Shown piece after piece: positions 24,007 to 35,200 of a stretch of 64,000 bases of DNA (the stretch's first letter is position 1; the number at the start of each line of letters is the position of its first letter). The stretch comes from Epiperipatus broadwayi (taxonomy: Eukaryota > Onychophora > Udeonychophora > Euonychophora > Peripatidae): the NCBI GenBank assembly GCA_028023455.1, contig JAQFVV010000018.1:5355800-5419799 (forward strand). The letters are read 5' to 3'. The notes under the pieces are model-generated. The model was not told the origin of the DNA. It saw only the letters and a list, made by a program, of their open reading frames with translations, and did not search any database. Made by a program: the position numbers and the translations under genes.

Positions 24007-24046
24007 TCCCAGACTAGTTTCTGGCTTGTGGCCTTCATCAGTGAGG
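24007..24046 (-). ncRNA. Hammerhead ribozyme, family 1, near intact
   Basis: Core, stem II (GGC/GCC) and cleavage triplet are intact. The fifth stem I pair is lost (TGGGA opposite CCTCA). Confidence 0.8.
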
Positions 24047-24643
24047 AGCCTTGGATCTGAGAGCACTGCACCTAGATCTTAGGATCTAATGCAACCCTCC
24101 TGCAGCCACCTTTTAACTCTATTTAACTACAAAACTATGAGAATGAAATTGAAAACACAATATTTTCAATCCAAGCTCAATAGCTTTTATAGTCATATGG
24201 TCTGAACTCAATGTATCACCCATACATTTTGGTGTCTTTGGCTCTTTAACAACCATAGCCACCACTATCCTATTAAGCAGGATTGGTGTTAAACCACTAA
24301 ACATCACATGATCACTATCTCATACTAGCACATAATTGTTATTAAACAATTCAAAACAAAGCAAAACTCTCCATATACTAGTACCATCTTGTGCTAACAA
24401 GAGCAATCAATGGATGCCAGAAGGCTTGTGCATAAAATCCCTATCTAGTGCCTATTCATCCAATATCCCCAGACTATTGAGTTCAGACCCATATGACTAT
24501 ATAAGCTATTGAGCTTGGATTAAAAATATTAATTGTTTCAGTTTCATTCTCATAGTTTTATAGTTAAATAGAGTTAAAAGGTGGCTGCTGGAGGGTTGCA
24601 TTAGATCCTAAGATCTGGACACAGTGCTCTCAGATCCAAGGCT

Positions 24644-24683
24644 TCTCACTGATGAAGACCACAAGCCAGAAACTAGGCTGGGG
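24644..24683 (+). ncRNA. Hammerhead ribozyme, family 1, inactivated cleavage site
   Basis: Core CTGATGA and GAAA are kept, but ACTAGTC reads ACTAGGC, removing the invariant U of the NUH triplet, and stem II is mutated. Confidence 0.7.
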
Positions 24684-24844
24684 ATATTGGATGAATAGGC
24701 ACTTTATGCACAAACCTTCTGGCATCCATTGATTGCTCTTGTTAGCACAAGATGGCACTACTATATGGAGAGTTTTGCTTTGTTTTGAATTGTTTCATAA
24801 CAATTATGTGCTAGTATGAGATAGTGATCATGTGATCTACTATT

Positions 24845-27435
24845 CTATTGTGATATTAAATCACAAAGAATAAAATGGAGATTTATTGAAATGTAAAAAG
24901 CTTTTTCAGCAACAATGTAATTTTGCAAATGTTGTGGAAAGCAGTCTTGTGATGATATATTGTGGAAAAATTGAGATTTATTCATCTGTTATATCTCCAA
25001 GGTATATAAATACTCGGTAGATTATTTGTTTGCTAAAAATTTGTGATTCGTACATGTCATTTTAATATGGTTTGGTTATTCATTTGCGATGTCAATTTAT
25101 TTTTGCCTCTTTTTATGAATTTTTTTCTATTTGCTTATTCTATACTAATAATTTTGTTTATATGAGTTACTATTATCCAGTAAGAGTTACGAAGTTTTGC
25201 AAAATTTCAAGTGAGTTATCTGCTCTTTTTGTACAATTTTAGTATTAACTTTCTACAGTATATGATTTGCTTTGATTCAGTATTACCATTTTCACTAAAA
25301 GAATAATTTATTTATACTAAAGAAAATTAATATAAGACAACATTTTTTTAATTATAAACTAAAAATGAAGTTATATATCACAGTCATTGATTTGTTTTAT
25401 GGATCTGCAAATAATTAATTAACCCACTAATAAGTACATAAAGCCTTTGATATTCACTTGATTAAAGCATTGCCTTAAAATTCAATATTCAAGAATCTAA
25501 AGATTTAAGTTTGATTCTATGATAATATTGTTACTGGTCAGGCTAGCAACACCTGAAAAGCTGAGAATAATACCATTCAAAACCTTGTATAATCTACTAA
25601 ACTGTGTAGTCTACTTGTGTGTTATTGCTAACACTTGTTTGTACTTGGATAGTTTAAATAAAGTTTAAAATTTTCTAGATATTTAGCATTTAATGACAGA
25701 TGATGGGAATAGTCCAATTTATTAAAGCATTTTATATCCCATAATAAGAACATTAATTAATATGATTACACAATTTATTGGCTATAATTTGAAGTACAAA
25801 TTCAGCCCTCCAAATAAATTAAATACTAATATTGTATTTTAAAATGCTAATATATTTGACAGGCAATAGATATTATAAACTGAGCTTTGTATACAGATTT
25901 TGGTCAATTAATAAATAATAAATTTATTATTCAAACATAAAAATATGGAATAGACTTAATGCTCTTTACATATTGGAATTTAGTGTATTAAAACGGATAC
26001 AATGTATTAATGAATAACAAAATTTTTAAAAGCCATTCATGATTAAAAAAGGCTTAGAAATAAAAATAATTCACAATGGAATAGTTTAGTCTTATATCAC
26101 TAAAGAACTGTAATTCATTTCTGCTAAACAATATTAATAATAATGTAGTAAATTGGTGCATTGGTCTACTGTAAGATTTAATCCTAGGGTGAATAAAATT
26201 TTGAATTTTTTTTTTTTTTTGCAAATTATCAGTTATTAACCAAGCTAGCCAGACATTGGGAAATGAATATTTAACTAATGTTATTTAGAAGTTAAAACAA
26301 AAAATTGAAATTGCTAAACCTTCATTTCTTAGCATTGGCCCACTTAGTACAAATAATTTTTTTTTTCACTATTTTTTTTTTTTTATTGGAGAGCTGTTGG
26401 AAAAGTCTTTACACTGCAATAGATTTTTTGTAGGATTTTGTTTTTCCCTTTTTTCTGAAAACTCTGGTTTGAAAGTTTAACTAAATAGATTTAAATCAAT
26501 ATTTAGAGGAAATTATGCCTATAATATAACCAGATGGATATTCAGATTACTTGGATATAATCTAAAGTACTGTATAAATAAAATGAAATGTGTGCATAAT
26601 TACAAAAGTTATATTCATTCATTAATCAACAGATTATATGATTTTATTTTTAATAAAATTGTTTGATTTTATTTAGGGAGTATCTTTACTTGGTATTGTT
26701 ATTGATTGCTTGAATGAACCACCAATATAAATAACAAAACTTATTGTGAAATAAAGATATAACGATATATATTTATTGTTGATTATAGGTACAAATATGA
26801 GAAAGTTATAAAATATGGTTTTCAATGATTCATTCAGAGATAATGTGAACGTTATTTCAGAAAGTATAGTTGTGAAACTGTGTATAAATTTCCAATATAA
26901 AGCAATGGCATATTGATTCAAGGATTTAATTAATGCATTCCATTCATACTTTTATGCAACTACAATATTATTTTTGACTGATTGAAGGACGATAATCTGG
27001 AGGGAGGGGAAGAATGTTACTTTCAATTGAAATCAGGTACATGAGTGACGAATGGGAATATTTACATATATAGAGTATATTAATCATAATTATTCAAAGA
27101 ACCTGAAATAAAATGTCATATAGTAGTTTCTTACAATGCTTATAATATAGTTAAGGGATTAGCAAGTTAAGATCCATATGATAATTTTTGTTAGTACATT
27201 TAATTAATATTAATTTTATTAGTAATGAGATAAGGGATAGAAACCAGAAATTAGCAGTAAATATAGAATGCAAAGCAAAACAAAACAAAAAAAATTAAGC
27301 AACACTCAGAATTAACTATTTATTGATTAATATTCAGATAATTTATGAAAATTTTGCAAAATTTTTTTAATTTTTTTGTTTATTTATATTTTATAAAAAA
27401 AATTTACTGAATACAAATATTTTTTATATTTTCAG
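24845..27435. other. Non-coding stretch upstream of the first visible SLC5 exon
   Basis: No gene recognised; the SLC5 exon that should precede 27436 was not found here. A degraded tRNA-like sequence near 25440-25545 (TTTGATTCT resembling a B box) may be an old SINE. Poly-T runs near 26205-26220 and 26359-26383. Confidence 0.55.
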
Positions 27436-27507
27436 TCTATGTGCAGATCAAATCGGGGGACTGTTAGTGGATTTTTTTTGGCTGGACGTTATATGATATG
27501 GCTCCCA
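27436..27507 (+). CDS. SLC5-family Na+/solute cotransporter, exon (loop after first helix)
   Basis: A 72-bp, phase-0 exon between a TTTTCAG acceptor and a GTAAGT donor. It encodes 24 residues, SMCRSNRGTVSG then FFLAGRYMIWLP, matching the NRGTVGGFFLAGR segment of human SGLT proteins at about residues 45-70. The exon has the same length and phase as its vertebrate counterpart (from memory). SLC5 proteins use the sodium gradient to import sugars, myo-inositol or related solutes across the plasma membrane, with a LeuT-type fold. The N-terminal exon(s) were not found upstream. Confidence 0.9.
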
Positions 27508-28128
27508 GTAAGTATTACATATATATGCACTATATATTCTTTGAAATTTTATAAGCTTTCATCTAACATAAATCATTCTCATCCTTTTTTTTTTTCTAAA
27601 CCTTTTGCTGCATTCACTTTCTTAATATTTTTTGAAACTATGCTAATGCAAAGCATCAAATGATTTTGTCCCACCCATTCTTTTGTTTTAATTCTTTATT
27701 ATTTTTATAAAAAAAACTTCTATTCATATACAGGCTCAGATTTTTATAATACTGTTTTGTTTTGTTTTTTCCAATAACTAAACTATTCTTTCATTAAACT
27801 CTTTTGTTTTATCTTAATTTTAAAAAAAAATATTATTTCAAATTTTCAATTACTTTCATTATTTTTCTATTCTCACTTTTTTAATATAAAATATCTATCT
27901 ATTATTTTTCTTATTGTTTTGTCAAATTATAATTATTGTACTCTGTCATGTTTATGTATATACTTTACATAATTAATTTTATGTTTCAATTATTCATGCA
28001 TATATTACTTACTTTACATTTTACATTTGTGTAGTAATTATAATTTTAGTGACAACTAACCATTAAATGCTAAATTATACTTTATATATATATATATTGT
28101 ACCAGTCAAAAATGTATGTTCATCCAAC

Positions 28129-28345
28129 AAGATTTAGAATCACATGATCGCCATCTCTTATACTAGCACATAATTGTTTATAAACAAGGCAAAACTCTCC
28201 AGACAGTAGTTTTACCCTGTGCCAACCAGAGTAGGCATTAGATAGGGATTTTATGCGCAAGCCTTCTGGCATCCATTGATTACTCTAATTGGCACAGGGT
28301 GGCACTACTGTATGGAGAGTTTTGCCTTGTTTAAGATTTAGAATC
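28129..28345. mobile_element. Short family 1 hairpin element without ribozyme
   Basis: Two inverted family 1 segments of about 90 bp joined head to head at GAGTA (about 28223-28227), which is shared by both arms. AAGATTTAGAATC at 28129-28141 and 28333-28345 is a perfect 13-bp target-site duplication. The ribozyme part of the unit is absent. It lies in an SLC5 intron. Confidence 0.85.
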
Positions 28346-28525
28346 TGAGCAAAAGTACCCCGAATCCAATCATGCCCAAGATACACAGGTCAGGAGCAAT
28401 CATGAATTCTAACCTGTTTGCCCATTCCATAAATCTATGAGACTACGGACAACACCTATGGTGATACTACATAAATTAATAATTTCCGGGCCCGGTGCTA
28501 CATCATTTTGCTTGAGAATGCAGCT
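28346..28525 (+). mobile_element. Possible short element with an RTE-type tail
   Basis: A GC-richer ~150-bp block (CCGGGCCCGG near 28489) ends in CTGATGATGATGATGAGAG. The same TGA-repeat tail ends both RTE copies, but the body is not similar to them. It may be a non-autonomous element mobilised by the RTE machinery. Unproven. Confidence 0.4.
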
Positions 28526-31307
28526 GATGATGATGATGAGAGATTGAGTGAAACCAAGATATAAGTTAAAAACATACATCAGTATAAATATTATTAAGGA
28601 GATTCGAACAACTAGATTAAAGTTTTAAATATTAATATTTATTTGGACAAAATTCAAGATGAGTTTTATATATATAATCAACTTCATACCTTTAAAACTT
28701 TGTTTTCATTACAAACATTTAACAAACTTGATACAATTATTTTTATTTTAACAAATATCAATTTAGTGTGGCAGTTAAAATACTGAACGTATATTTAAAA
28801 ATAGGATTTTATTCAATGTTACAAAAACATATTTATCTGGATGGTTTGGTGTTCGTTTTATACATTTAAATATATATATATATATAAAGATGTAATAGAG
28901 TTTTGCTGATTATACGATTTTAGTAGGATGCCCTTAGCAAGTTTATTTTCATTTATAGACTATATTTTTAACAATAAAAATAAAGACATATTTTAATCAG
29001 TGAATAGACTAAAACATTTATTTTACACATTTTCATTATTTAATGATAGAATATTGTGAAACTCTATAAATACGGGAATGGTTTATTTCAATAAAAAGGA
29101 GGGCAGCTTCATGAGAGGTTGGATCTAAAACTCCAACGAAAATATTACAAAGAGAAAAACATTTTATTATCACATATCTTTACGATTTATTTTGCTAAAC
29201 AGGATAGAAAACTAACTGTAAGAAATTGTGATGCTAGCATTATGTCAACAAGAGAGGAAATGGTACATTTGACCAAGACAAGGTCATTCTCCAATTTTTT
29301 TAAAGGTGGTACATGCCAGCTTTATGCTAGAGTGGTACCGAAAGAAAAATGGTAGGCAGGAATTTTCTATGGGCCGGATCGTGGAGTAGCCATACAGAGC
29401 TTCATCTACACTAACCTGCATGTTCCAGAAGTATACTTAGACTTCTATTATGAATGAGAACACTAAAAGATGGGAGGCTTTGAATCCTCGGCGTGAGATA
29501 CGAGCAAATCAAAGCAGTATATAAATATATACTTGGAGAAGAATGACAAACAAAGATGATCGTGACTCCCTGGAATGAGGTACAGGCAAATCAGATCAAA
29601 GCCCTATGTGGCTTATTAATAATTTGACATATGCCAGCAATGCTATTATGAGAATATAAAGTTGCTGAATTTAAATATTAAAGTAAAGCCTTAAATGGTT
29701 TAACAAATACGTAATGATATGCTAAAATAATGACCCATGTAAGATAAAGTCATTTATCATAAGTTAAACTATAATTAATGAAATGTGCATTGCTCCCCCT
29801 TCTTGAATCAATATTTTGTTTAACATATTAAATGAGATATTTATTTTATATAACACGATGTTTTTGAATTGAAAAGCTGATTATTAGTTTAACATATTAA
29901 AGAAAAACTAAAATTCACGCACTTAAAAGTGCAAACAAAATGGTATTCATTCACCAGCCCTTTTGGCGATGATGATCAATAACAAATTAATAAAAACTAA
30001 TGGACACCAATATCCACCCTAGATTGCAAAGTATTTATACATTTTGTATAATTCTACGGTAAAATATATTTTTTAAAAAAAAAAAATTCATTTTAAAAGA
30101 AAAACTCAGTCTTATGAACTATTTGGAAATAAATAAATAAGATTTCATTAATCCCACCCCCCTTCTTTTCCACAGCGGGATATAGAAGTTCGTAAGACTG
30201 GGTTTGATTGGCATTTACAAATAAAATTAAGTGAAAAATATAAAAATATCATTAAAAATAAATTATAACCGCACTAATTTATAAAAATAATAAGAAGCGT
30301 GAGTTGGATGAAAAGTTTTTACAGTTGTATGAGTTAGATAGAAGAGAATTGATATAAAGAAAATAACTATTAATTTAACATATTCGCCTATTAGCGAGTT
30401 AAAAAAAAATTAAACATAAAGAAAACATCAACTTTACATAATTACAAGTTAGAATTAGGTAATATGATTATATCTTTGGTCTGGTTACCTCAGGATTCGA
30501 TGCAATGAAGTACTGATGAATCTTCTGTGGTGACGGCATTCTTTGACAGCACGGGCACTCTTTAAGTGGTAAGAGCTACATCTCTGCATGGCGAAGAGTG
30601 GAGCTGAAGATGGAGGGGATGGTGGCTTAGGCCCCAGACATTGGGTCCGCTAGCAACAATTGACCAAACTCTGACACAATAGATTTTTAGCCTTATTTAT
30701 GTCAGTTTTTAGCTATTCAAAGAATGTTTGTTTTAATTAAACTTCTTGCTCTAATTAATCCTTACTTCACAAAAATCTTTTCTCTAGTGTTAGTAGAGAT
30801 GAAATCGTTAGATAACTGTCCAAAATAAATTCAAATCAATTTCCAGATTGGAAATGGATTTGATAAAAATGTTAATAGCTAACTAAAATCAGCTAGTTTG
30901 TTTTAAATTTTACTTTAATTTAAAAATCCTTTTTAATCATGAAACAAAGTAATGTTCCCACCCCTTTAATTATTCTTGGACAGTCGATGATTGCATCTTC
31001 CATCTTGAATTTTTATGTAGTTTTATAACGAAAAATAATTACAGAATAAATAAGAAATAATCAAAGAAAAAATACAAAATTATTTACAATATTTGTTTGC
31101 GCTTTTATATATATAAAAACTCCATTAATATATGTATATATCTGAGTCGCATCTAGAGATATTAATATCAAAATAATTAAAGAATTTTTATTTAAAATTT
31201 ATATTTATAATTTTTATAGATGCTTCTCAGAAACATACATATAGTTTATGTACATGTGACAAAAAAAAAAAAAAAACAGAATAAAACGTGAGTTGTGGTA
31301 GAACAGT
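28526..31307. other. Intronic stretch without supported gene
   Basis: TA repeat near 28871-28886. A 78-codon frame at 29119-29355 has no recognised similarity and is not called. Two similar ~25-bp phrases lie near 29487 and 29569. The GC-richer block 30470-30660 looks repeat-derived but was not identified. Confidence 0.5.
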
Positions 31308-31340
31308 GAAACTCGATCTTGGACTAAGATCGACTGTTTC
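31308..31340. repeat. Hairpin upstream of PLE-like RT
   Basis: GAAAC-TCGATCTT and AAGATCGA-CT-GTTTC pair around GGACT: 13 pairs with a two-base bulge. It lies about 90 bp before the RT fragment and could be part of its terminal region. Confidence 0.5.
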
Positions 31341-31428
31341 AATATAAATTTTTTTTTTAAAAACCATCATGATCATTGTTATTAATTAAGATAAACTTAT
31401 TTTTAATAAAAATAAATTAGAGTAATTA

Positions 31429-32245
31429 GTGCTTCCAGAATATTTAGATTGGATACCGGGCTTGCTATACATGAGATACATAGATGATATACTCATTTGC
31501 ACGCCAGAAAGACTAATTACTGATATAAATCAGATCTTGCCCAAACTTTTCCATGAAACTGGACAATTGAGCAAGAAGTTCATCAAAAATGGCCTCAAAT
31601 TCCTGGATTTATATGTAAAGAGATATAGCTGCCAGTTAGACTATAAAATGTTGATTAAACCTATCCAAATTAGAGGGGCAATTTGCCCTCAGTCAATAAT
31701 CCTTACTATTTATTAGCTGGCAAGTTTTAAAGTTTCTGTATTGAAACCTTAAATTATGTAAATTTGAATCTGACCACAAAACAAAGATTGAAAAGCATAT
31801 ATTAAGGATTTGTGTAATATAAGATATAAACACAAATATTTATCAATATAATCAAAACTTTTTTCTTTAAAATCAGAAATAGATTTTCACAACCAGATGC
31901 ACCCATGGATGTCATTACTATATATGTATCTGAAGTATCTCAAAACATAAATAAAAATTTGCTCTGATATATGTAACATCGGCTTTCTGATCCTGCCACT
32001 TTAAATCATTTGATAAATAATACCCAAGACAGGTTACCACCACAATAGGCCCTTCTAATTTTTTACAAGATTGAATGCAATAACTCTCTTTGCAAAGTTG
32101 TTTACTTTGGTGACTCGCATGCAAACATTGTAACTACCGTCGTCCAGCACAGATACCTTTATAATCAGGCAAAAAACCAACACAGAATCCAAGTCTATAT
32201 TTTTGGAACATGAAATAGAACATGGTCATGTCTTTGAGTGGTCAT
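31429..32245 (+). pseudogene. Decayed Penelope-like element: RT palm and GIY-YIG domain
   Basis: The first part (31429-31716) reads LLYMRYIDDILICTPE and, about 40 residues on, LKFLDLYVKR: the YIDD catalytic box and the following motif of Penelope-like reverse transcriptases. After a damaged connection, 32061-32242 encodes YKIECNNSLCKVVYFGDSHA, a short spacer with a QH pair, and in a shifted frame EHEIEHGHVFEW. This matches the order of a GIY-YIG nuclease of PLEs (Y..E(C)…VYFG…, then the H-rich GH motif). Several stops and frameshifts occur. It is clearly different from the two other PLEs here. Confidence 0.65.
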
Positions 32246-35200
32246 GTCTTTGAGTCACTGGAGGCCAGTATGGTAATGTTCTGAAAGAGATAACAGAAAG
32301 CGCAAAGTTGAGGAAACTTGCCACATAGTCAATAACATGCAAGCTATTAATAAGGAAGAGACTTGTAACCTTTTGTTGAAAAAATAGATTATGTAAATTG
32401 AAACAGTAAGATTTGCTTTGCAGATTTTCATTTCACCTTTACTCACCTCTTTCCTACCCTCATACCTTAGTTTAAACCCCAGTGTATCATGGTGAGTCTG
32501 CAATGCGCTTATATGCCGAAAGTCCCACCCAATTTTAAACCACGAGTAAAATACTCATGTTATATATATTTCTAATTCCCAGTATAAATAACTAGTGTAA
32601 ATTATGTGTATGTACACGTAAAAGATATTTGTTTAAAAAGTAGGTTATATAAGTCGTAATTGCGCACACACTGTGATATATTTATTTTCAAAACTTAAGT
32701 TGGAATAATATATTGATATGTAAAATTATTTCTGTTTAAATCTCTTTTACTTTAAATTATATTCATCTCATAAATAGATTTAAACATTGAAAATTAAAAG
32801 AAGTAAGTAAGTTATTTTAGATTTAAAATCACTCCAGCAATTGTATGTAAAAATAAATGAGGGTTGGTAAGAAAACAATAGTTTAATTAATATGTTCTAG
32901 TGGCTTATCTAGAAATACAGCAGATGTCCACTTAAGGAACTTTTTAATTAGCAAAAGTTTTTTTTAATGGAATCAAAATTTTAATCTGAATGTCTACAAG
33001 ATAATTAACAATAGAAAATTAATTAAAATTTTGTTCAATTCCTTTGGACGTTCGGATGGGTTTGATTGCAGCTTTGATAAAATAGCAAAATTTTGGTATG
33101 TTTGAAATGCTCCAGGGCAGTTTTATTATACAGCTCGCATATATATAGAGGGTTTTTTTTTCTATTCTAGTCTTAGTCTTCTGATAGTTTGCTTTTAAGA
33201 GAACAAGTAAAGGTAGTAGGCAAGTAGCCTGCAAATTTTTATTATTGAAGTCGTGATTTCGTCTTTCAGTAGACTAAAAGTATTCAAATATATTGCATCT
33301 AAAGTTTTCTCTGAAAAGTTTAATTTGCTGAGAATTTAAGAATCTCGTAGAACTGCACACTCCAGCTTTTAATGGAAATCTTAAAATGTCCGAGTAGAGC
33401 CGGCAAAAAGGCTATTTTCCTTTTGGAAATGGCCGGCTACTGCACACCATACCATCCGATGCCTTCACTTAAGAAGCCCTGGAAACTGCCACTGCTGCTA
33501 AAGATATAAACTGTGAACTGAAATTGCTGCCAAATTCTTATGAGTGCTGCTACCATCAAACTGGAAAAGTCTCCACCTGAAATTGACTTTGAATGCCCTA
33601 CTTCTAATGAAGTAACCCAAATTAACCCAAGAGCTCGTGATATTATATTTCTCTTACTAAGCTATGGCTAATTCCATTTGTTTATATCTTAAAATTCTTT
33701 TCTTGTTTCTTTAAATTCTGTAACTTAATCAGTGTGTTCTATCTCTATATTTGGGTTAATATTTTGTATGTATTAATCTGTTTTTTTTATTATGATGGTG
33801 TGCCGGCATAGCCATCGATCGAGCGAATTACTCCTTTTCTTTTATTAAATCAATATGCCACCATTAACGCGTTTTAAATTATAAATTTGCCCCATTTTAT
33901 TATCTCGTTAAATCACTTGTTCGAGGGCTATCTTATTATTATATAACTACTTAATAATTCTGCATTTAAAACTCCACATGTTTATTTGTTTCAACATAAT
34001 ACGAGGATATGTGCGAGGTTAATGAGTAAATATTTAACAAATGCATGATTGCGTAATTAACTTATATTTTCTTTTAAAACCCTGCAATTATGCACTCTCC
34101 CATTTTAAATAATTTTTTGCTTAATTTCCAAAGCTTATAATTTTGAGGTCGAGAATGTGCAGACTTTCTTAAAATAAATATTTGGGGAATTGATTAGGTA
34201 CTTTATGAAACTAAATGAATCCTTTTTAAAATATTTTATGTACTTTATTTGAGTGTTGCTAGTATGTGTATCGGATGTTTGAGACTGCTTTGTTCCTCCA
34301 AAGGGCTTTAAACGACTAAGACCATTTTCTCTTCACTTTCTGCGGTTCCCAGTGAGAGTGTGTACTCGAATTGTCACACCTGGGAATTCTGCGTAGTTGT
34401 CACACAGTCGCTAAGTACCTGGATGAGTCCAGACTTGGGCTGCCATGTGACACCACTTTCTACGGATTTATGGCAAGACACCTTCCCATGTTTCATTTTA
34501 TTTATTTATTATTTTGTTATTTTTTTGCAAAGCTCCGTGGTTTCAACGAATCACACCCTCCATCCTTTATAGAAATTCCTCACTAGAACCACTGACCTCC
34601 CAATATAGTTTAATTATTTCTATGAATATGCATGCCTTAATCACATCTCCACCTTATAGCTTAACGCGCATCAGTCCATTTTATTCTCGAACTCAAGAAG
34701 TGTTACATTGAAACTTTACTGTCTCCAAATTTTTTTATTCAATTATTTCTGATTTACTCAAAGCACCTCACATATATTCACTAACACTTTTAGACACATT
34801 ATCGTAATGTTATTGTATTAGCCCGAGATATAGAGAATTCATTAACAAGCCACAATGTAAATTTTGATTGACATTTGTTTTAAAATACAATTTTAGTTAG
34901 TAAATGTCGCTGTCTTACATATGCAGACAGTGTGCGTATATAATTGATCGCTTAATAAATCTTTGTAATTTTTACTAAATTTTGATTCTTTATTTACTTT
35001 AATGATCCACACTACTATCTGGGTCTATATCACTTTTATACATCTATTTTGTGCCATCCATAGACAATTAGTTAGCAAACCCAAGCTTATATTGTAGTAT
35101 AGAGTCTCTTTGTTTCTCCCTAACCACCGGCACTGGTAAAAAGGTTATATTATTAGTAGTACCAGATGCATTATCATGTAGGTGGCGCTGTGGAGCATAG

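Larger units (their letters stand above)
23413..24844. mobile_element. Family 1 retrozyme-like array, direct then inverted
   Basis: About 2.3 direct units (the conserved GACTAGTTT point recurs at 23551, 24012 and 24472, spacing 461 and 460 bp) switch at about 24476 to an inverted partial unit running to 24834. ATCTACTATT at 23413-23422 and 24835-24844 is the target-site duplication. The last direct unit breaks off within five bases of the predicted ribozyme cleavage point. Short frames on the plus strand are antisense to the ribozyme and not taken as genes. Confidence 0.86.

Noticed and set aside
28505-28540. CTGATGA followed by GAAACC as another hammerhead
   Set aside because: CTGATGA is part of a TGA microsatellite tail; there is no stem II, palindrome or stem I.
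29119-29355. 78-codon frame as a gene
   Set aside because: No recognisable domain, no splice or expression context, and it is isolated in an intron between repeats.
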